Source of the DNA: Pulveribacter suum
GTDB lineage: Bacteria > Pseudomonadota > Gammaproteobacteria > Burkholderiales > Burkholderiaceae_C
Assembly (NCBI RefSeq): GCF_003013695.1
Contig: NZ_CP027792.1
Location: 1,508,501-1,572,500, forward strand
DNA length: 64,000 bases
Direction of reading: 5' to 3'
The position numbers and the translations under genes are program-made. Shown piece after piece: positions 17,617 to 26,049 of the stretch. Every line of letters starts with the position of its first letter. Positions within the stretch are counted from its first letter, which is position 1. The notes under the pieces are model-generated. The model saw only the letters and a list, made by a program, of their open reading frames with translations. It searched no databases and had not been told where the DNA came from.

Positions 17617-17673
17617 GCCTTCAGCCCTTTGCTGGCAAGCGCTGGCAGCTCCTTTTTCAGGAGCGACTGAAGA
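17617..17673. repeat. Dispersed palindromic repeat
   Basis: GCCTTCAGCCCTTTGCTGGC followed by AAGCGCTGGCAGCTCCTTTT, starting directly after the chemoreceptor stop codon. Read on the minus strand it gives the standard GAGCTGCCAGCGCTTG core. Confidence 0.7.
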
Positions 17674-17798
17674 GCGCCCATTGTCAACCTGCGTGTCTGC
17701 GCCGCCGCGCGGCTGCGCGGGGCGGCGCAGCGGCCTACCATGGGGCCCCCTGGGCCCGCGCTTCGTGTAGCCGGGCCGAATCACCGAAAGGCATCGCC

Positions 17799-18437
17799 AT
17801 GAACACCTCTTCTTCCGAACCGCTGGCCGACCAGCTGCAGCAGCAGCTGCAGGGCGCGCCCCTGGCACAGATCGCCGCGCAGCTGGGCATCGGCGCCGAG
17901 CAGGCGCACAGCGCCGCCGCCATGGCGGTGCCGCTGCTGCTGGGCTCCATGGGCCGCAACGCCGAGCAGCCGCAGGGCGCGCAGGCCCTGCTGGGCGCCC
18001 TGCAGCGCGACCACATGCAGCCTGCGGCTGGGCTGGACCTGGGCGGCCTGCTGGGCTCGGTGCTGGGCGGTGGCGGCGGCAGCGGCGCCGGCCTGGGAGG
18101 CGACGGAGCGGCCATCCTGGGCCACATCCTGGGCGGCAAGCGCCCGCAGGCCGAGGCGCAGCTGGGCCAGGCCACCGGCCTGGGCGAGGGCGCGGGCAAG
18201 CTGCTGGGCCAGTTGGCGCCCCTCGTCATGGCCTTTCTGGCGCAGCGCGTGCGCGCCGGCGGCATGGGCGCGGGCGACCTGGGCAATGTGCTGGGGCAGG
18301 AGCGGGCCCGCACGCGCAGCAGCGGCTCGCCTGCGGGCGACCTGCTGTCGCAGGTGCTGGACCAGGACGGCAACGGCCGCGTGGACCTGGGCGACCTGCT
18401 CAAGCTGGGCGGCAGCCTGCTGGGCGGGCGCCGCTGA
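17799..18437 (+). CDS. DUF937 protein with C-terminal EF-hand-like loop
   Basis: Protein of 212 residues with no established function. Seen: N-terminal Gln-rich helix; the DUF937-type helices AQIAAQLGIGAEQAHSAAAM and VPLLLGSMGRNAEQ; a Gly-rich middle (LLGSVLGGGGGSGAGLGG); and a second conserved block GHILGGKRPQAEAQLGQATG with LLGQLAPLVMAFL. Near the C-terminus DQDGNGRVDLGD fits the 12-residue EF-hand calcium loop (D-x-D-x-N-G). No signal peptide or clear transmembrane span, so probably cytoplasmic. A GAAAGG ribosome site precedes the ATG. Flanked on both sides by dispersed repeats, so likely its own transcription unit. Confidence 0.8.
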   Translation: MNTSSSEPLADQLQQQLQGAPLAQIAAQLGIGAEQAHSAAAMAVPLLLGSMGRNAEQPQGAQALLGALQRDHMQPAAGLDLGGLLGSVLGGGGGSGAGLGGDGAAILGHILGGKRPQAEAQLGQATGLGEGAGKLLGQLAPLVMAFLAQRVRAGGMGAGDLGNVLGQERARTRSSGSPAGDLLSQVLDQDGNGRVDLGDLLKLGGSLLGGRR

Positions 18438-18442
18438 CGCTC

Positions 18443-18494
18443 CTCAATCCATAGCTGCCAGCGCATGCCTGGCGGGCGCTGTGGCCGCTTTTCG
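18443..18494. repeat. Dispersed palindromic repeat
   Basis: TCAATCCATAGCTGCCAGCG ... GGGCGCTGTGGCCGCTTTTCG, six bases after the DUF937 stop codon. Core arms are degenerate (AGCGCATGCCTGGCGGGCGCT). Confidence 0.6.
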
Positions 18495-18587
18495 TAACAA
18501 CGTGTGGCCCCGGGGTGGACCGGTTGCGCCCGGCGCCGGATTCGGCGGACACTGCGGCCACACATCCACTACGCCCGGGAGGCTGCC

Positions 18588-19025
18588 ATGACGACCGTTG
18601 CCGAAATCCTCAAGTCCAAACCCGACGCCCAGGTGCATAGCGTCGCGCCGTCCGACAGCGTGCTGACGGCCCTGCAGCGCATGGCCGACAAGGGCATCGG
18701 GGCGCTGATGGTCCTGCAGGGGGACGACATCGTGGGCATCTTCACCGAGCGCGACTACGCCCGCAAAGTGGTGCTGCACGGCCGCGCCTCGGGCGCCACG
18801 CCGGTGCGCGAGGTGATGACGCACGCCGTGCGTTTCGTGCACCCGTCAAACAGCACCGAGCAGTGCATGGCCCTGATGACCGAAAACCGCCTGCGCCACC
18901 TGCCGGTGGTCGAGGAAGGCCGGCTGATCGGGCTGGTGTCCATCGGCGACCTGGTCAAGAGCGTGATCTCGCACCAGCAGTTCATCATCGAGCAGATGGA
19001 GCAGTACATCACCGGCGCCCGCTGA
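18588..19025 (+). CDS. CBS-domain pair protein
   Basis: Stand-alone tandem CBS protein (145 residues), a Bateman module that normally senses adenosyl ligands (AMP, ATP, SAM, or NADH in related proteins). Seen: first CBS from about residue 15 (VLTALQRMADKGIGALMVLQ with GIFTERDYARKV) and second from about 80 (MTHAVRFVHPSNSTEQCMAL with RHLPVVEEGRLIGLVSIGD). The ATG is preceded by GGGAGG at good spacing; an upstream in-frame start adds only Arg-rich sequence. Followed by a terminator. Partner protein unknown. Confidence 0.9.
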   Translation: MTTVAEILKSKPDAQVHSVAPSDSVLTALQRMADKGIGALMVLQGDDIVGIFTERDYARKVVLHGRASGATPVREVMTHAVRFVHPSNSTEQCMALMTENRLRHLPVVEEGRLIGLVSIGDLVKSVISHQQFIIEQMEQYITGAR

Positions 19026-19057
19026 CGGGCAGCGGGCCGCGGCCCGACGCACCGGCG

Positions 19058-19100
19058 CCACGGGACGAGCCCTATGCGGGCTTATCCCGTGGCTTTTTTT
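19058..19100 (+). terminator. Intrinsic terminator after the CBS gene
   Basis: CCACGGGA / TCCCGTGG outer stem with an inner GAGCCC / GGGCTT stem, followed directly by CTTTTTTT. Confidence 0.85.
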
Positions 19101-19158
19101 GTGCCTCCTGAGTAAACATCCGCTCACAAATCCAACTTGTACACACAAGGAGAGTCGC

Positions 19159-20313
19159 GTGAAGCATGAGATCAATCGCCGCCAGTTCGCCGCCGGCGCC
19201 GCCGCCCTCGGACTCAGCCCCTGGCTGGGCGGCTGCGGCAAGGTGCCCGATGTGGTGAAGATCGGCGTGGCGCAGCCCCTGTCGGGGCCGCTGGCGGCGC
19301 TGGGGCAGGACTTGCTCAACGGCGTGCGCCTGGCCGTGGCCGAGCTGGCCAAAACGGGCTATTCGGTGGACGGCAAGCGCGTGAGCTTTGAAGTCATCGC
19401 CCAGGACGACCGCGCCGACGCCGCCGGCGGGCGCGCAGCGGCGCAGCAGCTGCTGGACTCGGGCGTGTCGGCCGTCATCGGCCACCTCAACTCCGGCGTG
19501 AGCCTGGAGACGGCGCCCATGTATGCGGCCAAGAACGTGCCGCAGCTGATCATCTCCACCAACCCCAAGATCACCCAGCTGGGCCTGTCCACCACCTTCC
19601 GCATCGTCGCCAACGATGCGCTGCAGGCGCGCGCCATCGGCGCCTTTGCCGCCGCGCAGCTGGACGCCAAGGCCTACGCGGTGGCCGACGACGGCACGCC
19701 CTACGGCAAGGGCCTGGCCGAGGGCGCCGCGGCCGAGCTGAAAAAGGCCAACAAGAACATTGCCCTGCACCAGAGCTTTGACGACAAGACCGTGGCCTTC
19801 AAGGAGCTGGCGGCCAAACTGAAGGAGGCGCAGGTCGGCGTGTTCGTCTGCATGCTCAACGACTTCCAGGCGCTGGCGCTGCTGCAGGAGCTGCAAGCCA
19901 TCGGCCACACCCGCATCACGCTGCTGGGCGGCGACCTGGTCAAGACCGCCGACATGGCCAAGGGCATGGACATGATCGACCAGATCTACGCCACCTCGCC
20001 GGTGCTGGACGTGGCCGAATTCACCACCGGGCGCCAGTTCCTGGAGAAGTACATCGCCGCCTACCAAAAGCCGCCGGCCTACGGCGGGCACTACACGTAC
20101 GACGCGATGTACGTCATCAGCGAAGCCATCCGCAAGGCCAATTCGGCCGAACCGGCGGCCATCACCAAGGCCCTGCACAGCATCAACGGCTACGCCCCGG
20201 TGACCGGCACCATGACCTGGGACGAGGCGGGCGAGCAGCGCTATGGCGCCGTCGGCGTGTACGAGCTGCGCAAGGGCTCGTGGGAGCTGCGCATGCGCTC
20301 GGACCGCTGGTAA
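19159..20313 (+). CDS. Branched-chain-amino-acid-type ABC transporter substrate-binding lipoprotein (orphan)
   Basis: Type I periplasmic receptor of 384 residues. The GTG start is chosen because AAGGAGA lies 5 bases upstream. The N-terminus combines a twin-arginine-like motif (NRRQFAAGAAALG) with a lipobox (LGGC), so a Tat-exported lipoprotein is likely. Mature region: DVVKIGVAQPLSGPLAALGQ, then two lobes with AAQQLLDSGVSAVIGHLNSG and GGHYTYDAMYVISEAI, typical of LivK/LivJ. No liv permease genes nearby. Followed by a GC-rich hairpin (20316-20344) and then tsaD. Confidence 0.9.
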   Translation: MKHEINRRQFAAGAAALGLSPWLGGCGKVPDVVKIGVAQPLSGPLAALGQDLLNGVRLAVAELAKTGYSVDGKRVSFEVIAQDDRADAAGGRAAAQQLLDSGVSAVIGHLNSGVSLETAPMYAAKNVPQLIISTNPKITQLGLSTTFRIVANDALQARAIGAFAAAQLDAKAYAVADDGTPYGKGLAEGAAAELKKANKNIALHQSFDDKTVAFKELAAKLKEAQVGVFVCMLNDFQALALLQELQAIGHTRITLLGGDLVKTADMAKGMDMIDQIYATSPVLDVAEFTTGRQFLEKYIAAYQKPPAYGGHYTYDAMYVISEAIRKANSAEPAAITKALHSINGYAPVTGTMTWDEAGEQRYGAVGVYELRKGSWELRMRSDRW

Positions 20314-20315
20314 GG

Positions 20316-20344
20316 CCTGCCCCCCTGCCTGCAGGCGGGGCAGG
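20316..20344 (+). other. GC-rich hairpin between SBP gene and tsaD
   Basis: Perfect CCTGCCCC / GGGGCAGG stem with a 13-nt loop that itself contains CCTGCAGG. No T-tract, so at best a weak or factor-assisted 3' end. Confidence 0.4.
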
Positions 20345-20367
20345 GGCCGCCCACTACACTTGCCGCC

Positions 20368-21423
20368 ATGAGCGAGCTGATCCTGGGCATTGAATCTTCC
20401 TGCGACGAAACCGGCGTCGCCCTGGTGCGTACGCGCGAGGCGCCAGGGCAGGTGCCCGAGCTGCTGGCGCACGCGCTGCACAGCCAGATCGAGATGCACC
20501 AGGCCTATGGCGGCGTGGTGCCCGAGCTGGCCAGCCGTGACCACATCCGCCGCGTGCTGCCCCTGACCGATGCCGTGCTGCGCGAGGCCGGCGTGGCGCT
20601 GGATGCAGTGGACGTGGTGGCCTACACGCGCGGGCCGGGCCTGGCCGGCGCGCTGCTGGTGGGCGCCGGCGTGGCCAGCGCCATGGCCGCGGCGCTCGAT
20701 CGCCCCACCCTGGGCGTGCACCACCTGGAGGGGCACCTGCTGTCGCCCTTTCTGAGCGCCGACCCGCCGCAATTCCCGTTCGTCGCGCTGCTGGTCTCCG
20801 GCGGCCACACCCAGCTGATGCGCGTGGACGGCGTGGGCCGCTACGCGCTCTTGGGCGAGACCATCGACGACGCGGCCGGCGAGGCCTTCGACAAGTCGGC
20901 CAAGCTGCTGGGCCTGGGCTACCCGGGCGGCCCGGCCCTGTCGCGCCTGGCAGGCGAGGGCGATGCGCGCGCCTTCAAGCTGCCGCGCCCGCTGCTGCAC
21001 AGCGGCGACCTGGATTTTTCCTTCGCCGGCCTGAAGACCGCCGTGCTCACCCAGGCGCAGCGCCTGGGCCAGGCCCTGCCCGAGCGCCGCGCCGACCTGG
21101 CCGCCAGCACCCAGGCAGCCATCGTCGAGGTGCTGGTCAAGAAGACGCTGGCGGCCCTGGCCGCCACCGGCCTGCAGCGGGTGGTGGTGGCCGGCGGCGT
21201 GGGCGCCAACCGGCTGCTGCGCGAGCAGCTGGACGCTGCCTGTGCCCAGCGCGGCGTGCGCGTGCACTACCCCGAGCTGCACCTGTGCACCGACAACGGC
21301 GCCATGATCGCGATGGCCGCGGCCATGCGGCTGCAGGGCGGGCTGGAGCAGCCCCGGCGCGACTACGCCTTCGATGTCAAGCCGCGCTGGTCTTTGGAAG
21401 AGATTTCCGCCTCAATCCCTTGA
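20368..21423 (+). CDS. tsaD: tRNA N6-threonylcarbamoyladenosine transferase TsaD
   Basis: Transfers the threonylcarbamoyl group to A37 of ANN-decoding tRNAs, working with TsaB/TsaE/TsaC. The 351-residue product starts [20 protein letters not shown] and contains the iron-binding HxxxH (H119 and H123 in GVHHLEGH), the ATP site [25 protein letters not shown], and a C-terminal [11 protein letters not shown] with the last metal-binding Asp. Length matches bacterial TsaD. A copy of the dispersed repeat overlaps its last codons and stop. The adjacent DUF2242 gene is a separate unit. Confidence 0.98.
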   Translation: MSELILGIESSCDETGVALVRTREAPGQVPELLAHALHSQIEMHQAYGGVVPELASRDHIRRVLPLTDAVLREAGVALDAVDVVAYTRGPGLAGALLVGAGVASAMAAALDRPTLGVHHLEGHLLSPFLSADPPQFPFVALLVSGGHTQLMRVDGVGRYALLGETIDDAAGEAFDKSAKLLGLGYPGGPALSRLAGEGDARAFKLPRPLLHSGDLDFSFAGLKTAVLTQAQRLGQALPERRADLAASTQAAIVEVLVKKTLAALAATGLQRVVVAGGVGANRLLREQLDAACAQRGVRVHYPELHLCTDNGAMIAMAAAMRLQGGLEQPRRDYAFDVKPRWSLEEISASIP

Positions 21424-21460
21424 TGGACAAGCGCTGGCAGCTATCGCTTTGATAGTTGCT
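21418..21460. repeat. Dispersed palindromic repeat overlapping the tsaD stop codon
   Basis: Continues from the last tsaD codon: TTGATGGACAAGCGCTGGCA then GCTATCGCTTTGATAGTTGC. The spacer TTGATGGACAAGCGCTGG is the same as in the 33720-33780 copy. Confidence 0.75.
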
Positions 21461-21540
21461 GGCCAGTCATGGGGTTTTCGCAGCAGCCGGTCCGGGCGCG
21501 TTGCACAATCGAAGGCCGCCCCCAGCATGGCCTTGCCACG

Positions 21541-22182
21541 ATGCCTTTTTCGCCTTCCCTTCGCCTGCCCCTTGGCCTCGCTTTTCTGGCCGGCGCCGCC
21601 GCGCTGGCCGGCTGCTCCGGCATGCCCGACGCCATGCCGGGCCTGGAGCGCAATGGCGCCTCCTTCACGCCCAACGACTTCGACAGCTCCAGCACGCACA
21701 TGCGCCACATCGATGCGTCGCAGGAGCGCACCTGCGAGGCCGCGCGCCGCGCGCTGCTGAGCCAGGGCTACCTGGTCAGCACGGCCACGCGCGAGCTGGT
21801 GGCCGGACGCAAGTACTACCAGCCCAATCCGGATACCCACTACGAGGTGGAAATGCGCGTGGTCTGTGCGCCCGAGGGGGCGGACAACGACCGCACCTCG
21901 GCCTTTGCCAGCGCGCTGCAGGACCGCTACGTCATCAAGAAGGTCAACAACTCCGCGTCGCTGGGCGTGGGCGGCATCGGCTCGGTGTCGCTGCCCTTCA
22001 GCGCCTCCGACGACACGCTGGTCAAGGTGGGCAGCGAGACCATCTCCGACGCCCAGTTCTACGAGCGCTTCTTCCAGCTCTTCGACCGCTATGTGCGCGT
22101 CGCCATGCCTGCGGCCCAGAACACCGCCCAGAGCATTGCCATCCCGCTGCAAGAGCGCGAGGCGCTGGAGCAGGCCCGGTAG
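21541..22182 (+). CDS. DUF2242 lipoprotein
   Basis: Small predicted lipoprotein (213 residues) of unknown function, conserved in betaproteobacteria. The ATG at MPFSPSLRLPLGLAFLAGAA gives a signal peptide with lipobox LAGC (Cys about residue 25); an upstream in-frame start would lie inside the repeat. The mature part has CEAARRALLSQGYLVSTATR and a central KKVNNSASLGVGGIGSVSLP segment, which I associate with DUF2242. No transmembrane span. Followed by a strong terminator at 22216-22241. Confidence 0.8.
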   Translation: MPFSPSLRLPLGLAFLAGAAALAGCSGMPDAMPGLERNGASFTPNDFDSSSTHMRHIDASQERTCEAARRALLSQGYLVSTATRELVAGRKYYQPNPDTHYEVEMRVVCAPEGADNDRTSAFASALQDRYVIKKVNNSASLGVGGIGSVSLPFSASDDTLVKVGSETISDAQFYERFFQLFDRYVRVAMPAAQNTAQSIAIPLQEREALEQAR

Positions 22183-22215
22183 GGCGCCAGCCGCCCCGAG
22201 GCTGCCACCCCCACG

Positions 22216-22241
22216 AGCCAGGCTGCATGCCTGGCTTTTTT
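22216..22241 (+). terminator. Intrinsic terminator after the DUF2242 gene
   Basis: AGCCAGGC / GCCTGGCT stem with a 5-nt loop (TGCAT), followed by TTTTTTG. The remaining interval to 22553 is relatively AT-rich and contains no convincing gene; a possible short frame there (22298-22549) has no recognisable features. Confidence 0.9.
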
Positions 22242-22553
22242 GTGGCTGGCGTAACTGCGTGGAGATGCTTGCAGAGAATGCGTGAGGATGACGAAAGTTG
22301 CCGGCTTTTGGCCTTGAAATGAGTGGCGATGGAGAGGCGTCTTTATTTATGTGCCTTTGTGCCTTCATTTTTCCATTACTTCTCTCATCTGCCGGCAAAA
22401 AATGCGCCTGTTGCGCGAACTTGCGGGCGGTTGTGGACGCCCGTCTTTATGTGGTCATGGGCGGTTGCCGCCGGGCGAGGGGCGCCAACAATTGCCGCTG
22501 CCGCGCCAGCCATTCGCTGGCGCCTGTCTCTCGCTTTCCCTTTTCCTGATCGC

Positions 22554-23864
22554 ATGCCTGCCCTTTACCTGAATTCCCTGTCCCGCCGCGCCGCCCTGGG
22601 CGCCTGTGCGCTGGCGCTCACCGCGCTCGCGCCGCTGGCCGCCCACGCCGCCACGGCGCCGGCCACCGGTGCGCCCATCAAGCTGGCCCTGGTGGAATCG
22701 CTCTCCGGCAGCTTCGCCAACACGGGCGAAGCGGTGTTTCGCAACGTCGCCTGGGCCATTGAGCGGGTGAACGGGCGCGGCGGCGTGGCGCTGCCGCCGT
22801 CGGCCGGCGGCAACCGGCCGCTGCAGCTGGTGCGCTACGACAGCAAGGGCCAGAACGAGGAGGCGCTGTCGGCGCTGCGCGCGGCCATCGACGACGGCGC
22901 CCGCGTCATCCTGCAGGGCAACTCCTCGGCCACCGCGGCGGTGCTGATCGAGGCCATCAACAAGCACAACCAGCGCGAGCCGGACAAGCGCGTGCTGTTT
23001 TTGAACTACTCGGCCGTCGATCCCATCCTGACCAACGAGAAGTGCAGCTTCTGGCACTTTCGCTTCGATGCCCACGCCGACATGCGCATGGCCGCGCTGA
23101 TGGACGTGATGCGCGAGGACCAGGCGCTGCAGCGCGTCTATCTGATCGGGCAGGACTACAGCTTTGGCCAGGCCGTGCTGCGCGAGGCCCGGCGCCAGCT
23201 GGGCGCGCAGCGCCCCGATGTGGCCATCGTGGGCGACGAGCTGCACCCCGTGGGCCGCGTCAAGGACTTCGCGCCCTACGCCGTGAAGATCAAGGCCAGC
23301 GGTGCGCAGGCGGTGATCACCGGCAACTGGGGCAACGACCTGACGCTGCTGGTCAAGGCCGCGCGCGAGGTGGGCTATGAAGGCATGTTCTACACCTTCT
23401 ACGGCAACGCCCTGGGCGCGCCGGCCGCCCTGGGCGACGCCGGGGTGGGGCGCGTCGTGGCCGTGGCCGACTGGCTGCCCAACGTGCCCACGGCCGGCAG
23501 CCGCGCCTTCTACCAGGCCTTTCGCGAGCGCTTTCCCAAGCCGCAGGACGACTACGTGCACATGCGCATGCAGCTCATGGTGGAGTCGCTGGCCCAGGCG
23601 ATCGAGCGCGCCGCCAGCACCGACGCCGCAGCCGTCGCCCGGGCGCTGGAGGGCGCGCAGGTCAGCCTGTTCGGCCAGGGCGGGCGCGTGCGCGCGCAGG
23701 ACCACCAGTTTCAGCAGACGCTGGTGGTGGGCGTGATGGACCGCCTGGGCGCGCCGGGCGTGCAGTTCGACGTGGAAGGCTCGGGCTACGGTTTTCGCGT
23801 GGTGCGCCAGATCGCGGCGGAGCAGGCGGCGCAGCCGTCGAGCTGCCGCATGCAGCGGCCCTGA
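22554..23864 (+). CDS. ABC transporter substrate-binding protein, branched-chain/amide type (orphan)
   Basis: Periplasmic type I receptor of 436 residues. N-terminal signal SRRAALGACALALTALAPLA ending AAHAA has a twin-arginine-like start. Mature region: PIKLALVESLSGSFANTGEA, VILQGNSSATAAVLIEAINK and VYLIGQDYSFGQAVLREARR, the usual receptor layout. The ATG at MPALYLNSLSRR is chosen because the upstream extension is not signal-like; the Shine-Dalgarno is weak. No permease or ATPase genes follow; the next gene is convergent. Third orphan receptor of this class in the window. Ligand unknown. Confidence 0.88.
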   Translation: MPALYLNSLSRRAALGACALALTALAPLAAHAATAPATGAPIKLALVESLSGSFANTGEAVFRNVAWAIERVNGRGGVALPPSAGGNRPLQLVRYDSKGQNEEALSALRAAIDDGARVILQGNSSATAAVLIEAINKHNQREPDKRVLFLNYSAVDPILTNEKCSFWHFRFDAHADMRMAALMDVMREDQALQRVYLIGQDYSFGQAVLREARRQLGAQRPDVAIVGDELHPVGRVKDFAPYAVKIKASGAQAVITGNWGNDLTLLVKAAREVGYEGMFYTFYGNALGAPAALGDAGVGRVVAVADWLPNVPTAGSRAFYQAFRERFPKPQDDYVHMRMQLMVESLAQAIERAASTDAAAVARALEGAQVSLFGQGGRVRAQDHQFQQTLVVGVMDRLGAPGVQFDVEGSGYGFRVVRQIAAEQAAQPSSCRMQRP

Positions 23865-23866
23865 CA

Positions 23867-23930
23867 TTTGAAGCCTTTTAGGCCTTTAGCGCCCGTCCCT
23901 GCTGCGCAAGCAGCTATCTAAAGCGTAGCG
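23867..23930. repeat. Dispersed palindromic repeat
   Basis: TTTGAAGCCTTTTAGGCCTT ... CGCAAGCAGCTATCTAAAGCG, just after the SBP stop and before the stop of the convergent transglutaminase gene (ends 23937). Confidence 0.65.
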
Positions 23931-23936
23931 CCAGGG

Positions 23937-25961
23937 TCAGGGCCGCCGGGGCCAGTCCAGCCGCCGCAGTTCGCGCTGCAGCTGCGCCAGCGCGCGGCGC
24001 GGCTGGCTGGCGTAGCGGGCTTGCTCCACGTGCAGCAGCCAGCGCGCGGCAGGCGCGGCGGCTTCTTCGCCGAAGTGGGCGCGGGCCGCCTCGGCCATGC
24101 CGCGCGGGGGCAGGTGGGCGGGCAGCGGCAGGCCGGCGCGCGCCAGGCGCTGGCGGGCGGTGCCCAGCAGGCGCTGCCACGGGTCCTGGCGCTGGCGCTG
24201 CCAGGCGGCCCAGGCAGCGCCCGCGGCGGCGGCCAGGGCAGTCAGCAGGCCCAGCAGCTGCACCAGGTCCTGCCAGCTGGGCGAGTGCACGCCCAGGCGC
24301 TTGAGCAGGTTCATCTGCCGGCCCTGGGTGTAGTTCAGCACCCACTGGTTCCAGCGGTTGTCCACGGCCTCCCACACGGCGCGCAGGCGCTGCAGCGCCG
24401 TGGGGCTGATGACCAGGCCCATGGCATTGCCGAAGCCGGTGCGCGGCGCCTGCAGGCGCAGGGGCAGGCCGATGCGGTCGGGGGCGACCGAGCCGGTGGG
24501 GTCCACGCGCACCCAGCCGCGGCCCTGCAGCCACACTTCGGCCCAGGCGTGGGCGTCGCTTTGGCGCACCGTCCAGTAGCCGTCCACGCTGTTGACCTGC
24601 CCGCCCTGGTAGCCGGTGACGATGCGCGCCGGCACGCCGGCCGAGCGCAGCAGGATCACGAAGGCCGAGGCAATGTGCTCGCAAAAGCCTTCCTTGCGCT
24701 CAAACCAGAATTCGTCGGCGGTGTGCGTGCCGTACATGCCCGGCTCCAGCGTGTAGCGATAGCCGCCCGTGCGCAGGCGCGCCAGGGCGGCCTGCATCAG
24801 CGCCTCGGGGCTGCCGCCGGCCTGCTGCAGCATCTGCTGCGCCAGCGCATGGGTGCGCGGGTCGTAGCCCTGGGGCAGCTGGCGGTAGGTGTCCAGCGCG
24901 CGCGTCTCGGCCAGCGGGCCGTGGCTGAAGTCCAGGTAGCTTTGCGCGCGGTAGCGCAGCACGCTGCTGGGCGCGCGGCTGGCTTGCCACTGCAGCTCGG
25001 GCGTCATGGCGGCGCCGTAACCCTCGGGCATCTCCGGGCGCTCGCGCACCGCGTCCAGCGTCAGCAGCCAGGGGCGGCGCGTGCTCTCCAGCGTCAGCTC
25101 GTAGGCCAGCGGCTCGCCCTGCACGCGCAGCTCGGGCGGGGTGGGGCGCGCCCACGGGACGAGGCCGCGGTCTTCGGCCTGGGGCAGTGCGTACCAGTCG
25201 CGCCCGTCGAAGGCGCTGAGCACCGGGCCGCGAAAGTACAGGCGGCTTTGCGGCGGCGCCTGGCCGCCGGGGGGGGCAAAGCGCACGCGAAAGGCCACGC
25301 TGTCGTCCAGCGCCAGCTCGGCCACGCTGCCCACGCTCATCTGGCCCGACAGGCCACTGCGCCCGCTGGCCGAATCCGCCGGCACGCCCCACAGCGGCGC
25401 CAGGCGCGGAAACAGCAGGAACAGCGCCACCATCACGGGCGCGCCCAGCAGCGCCATGCGCGCGGCGATGCGCATGCTGGCGGCAAGCGGCGGGCGGCCC
25501 ACCGGCAGGTGGGCGTTGACCAGGGCCGTCAGCAGGCCCAGCAGCGCCAGCAGCATGGCGGCAGCAGTGGGCAGCGACTGCGAGAAGAAGAAGTTGGCCA
25601 GCAGCGTGAAGAAGCCCAGGAAGAACACCACCATGGCGTCGCGCCGGGCGCGCAGCTCCAGCGTCTTGAGCGCCAGCAGCAGGGTGATCAGGGTCACGCC
25701 GGCTTCGTAGCCCAGCACGGTGCGGTGCGTCGCCGCCGTCAGCGCCACGGCCGCGGCCAGCAGCACGGCCGTCACCCAGCGCCCGGGCAGGGGGCGGCCG
25801 CGCCAGGCCAGCCAGGCACGCCAGCCCAGCATGGCGCCCGCCATGGCCACGCCCCACAGGGGCAGGTGCGCGGCCAGCGGGGCCAGGCAGCAGGCGACGA
25901 CCAGCAGCAAAAAAAGCGTGTCGCGCGTCTCGCGCGGCAGCTGGGCGGCGCGGGCGCTCAT
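23937..25961 (-). CDS. TgpA-like membrane transglutaminase (DUF3488 domain)
   Basis: Inner-membrane protein of 674 residues with a periplasmic transglutaminase-like domain, as in Pseudomonas TgpA. Seen: about six N-terminal transmembrane segments (roughly residues 12-200, DUF3488); a soluble region; the transglutaminase core with Cys in RKEGFCEHIASAFVILLRSAG (Cys about residue 425), His in SDAHAWAEVWLQGRGW and Asp in VRVDPTGS; one further transmembrane segment near residue 550; and an Arg-rich cytoplasmic tail. Last gene of the moxR-DUF58-tgpA operon; a dispersed repeat (25980-26040) lies in the 88-bp gap before it. The substrate is unknown in this family. Confidence 0.93.
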   Translation of the reverse strand: MSARAAQLPRETRDTLFLLLVVACCLAPLAAHLPLWGVAMAGAMLGWRAWLAWRGRPLPGRWVTAVLLAAAVALTAATHRTVLGYEAGVTLITLLLALKTLELRARRDAMVVFFLGFFTLLANFFFSQSLPTAAAMLLALLGLLTALVNAHLPVGRPPLAASMRIAARMALLGAPVMVALFLLFPRLAPLWGVPADSASGRSGLSGQMSVGSVAELALDDSVAFRVRFAPPGGQAPPQSRLYFRGPVLSAFDGRDWYALPQAEDRGLVPWARPTPPELRVQGEPLAYELTLESTRRPWLLTLDAVRERPEMPEGYGAAMTPELQWQASRAPSSVLRYRAQSYLDFSHGPLAETRALDTYRQLPQGYDPRTHALAQQMLQQAGGSPEALMQAALARLRTGGYRYTLEPGMYGTHTADEFWFERKEGFCEHIASAFVILLRSAGVPARIVTGYQGGQVNSVDGYWTVRQSDAHAWAEVWLQGRGWVRVDPTGSVAPDRIGLPLRLQAPRTGFGNAMGLVISPTALQRLRAVWEAVDNRWNQWVLNYTQGRQMNLLKRLGVHSPSWQDLVQLLGLLTALAAAAGAAWAAWQRQRQDPWQRLLGTARQRLARAGLPLPAHLPPRGMAEAARAHFGEEAAAPAARWLLHVEQARYASQPRRALAQLQRELRRLDWPRRP

Positions 25962-25979
25962 GGCGCGCCTCGCTGCCGA

Positions 25980-26040
25980 ATGCTATTTAATTGATAGCTG
26001 CTGGCGCTCTTCCAGCAAGGGCTGGAGGCTGATTTGATGG
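25980..26040. repeat. Dispersed palindromic repeat inside an operon
   Basis: ATGCTATTTAATTGATAGCT ... CAAGGGCTGGAGGCTGATTTG between the DUF58 gene and the TgpA-like gene. Confidence 0.75.
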
Positions 26041-26049
26041 AAATGAAAG

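Noticed and set aside
22298..22549. Small gene between the DUF2242 and SBP genes
   Set aside because: Cys-rich, no ribosome site, no codon bias like the neighbours; better read as leader sequence.
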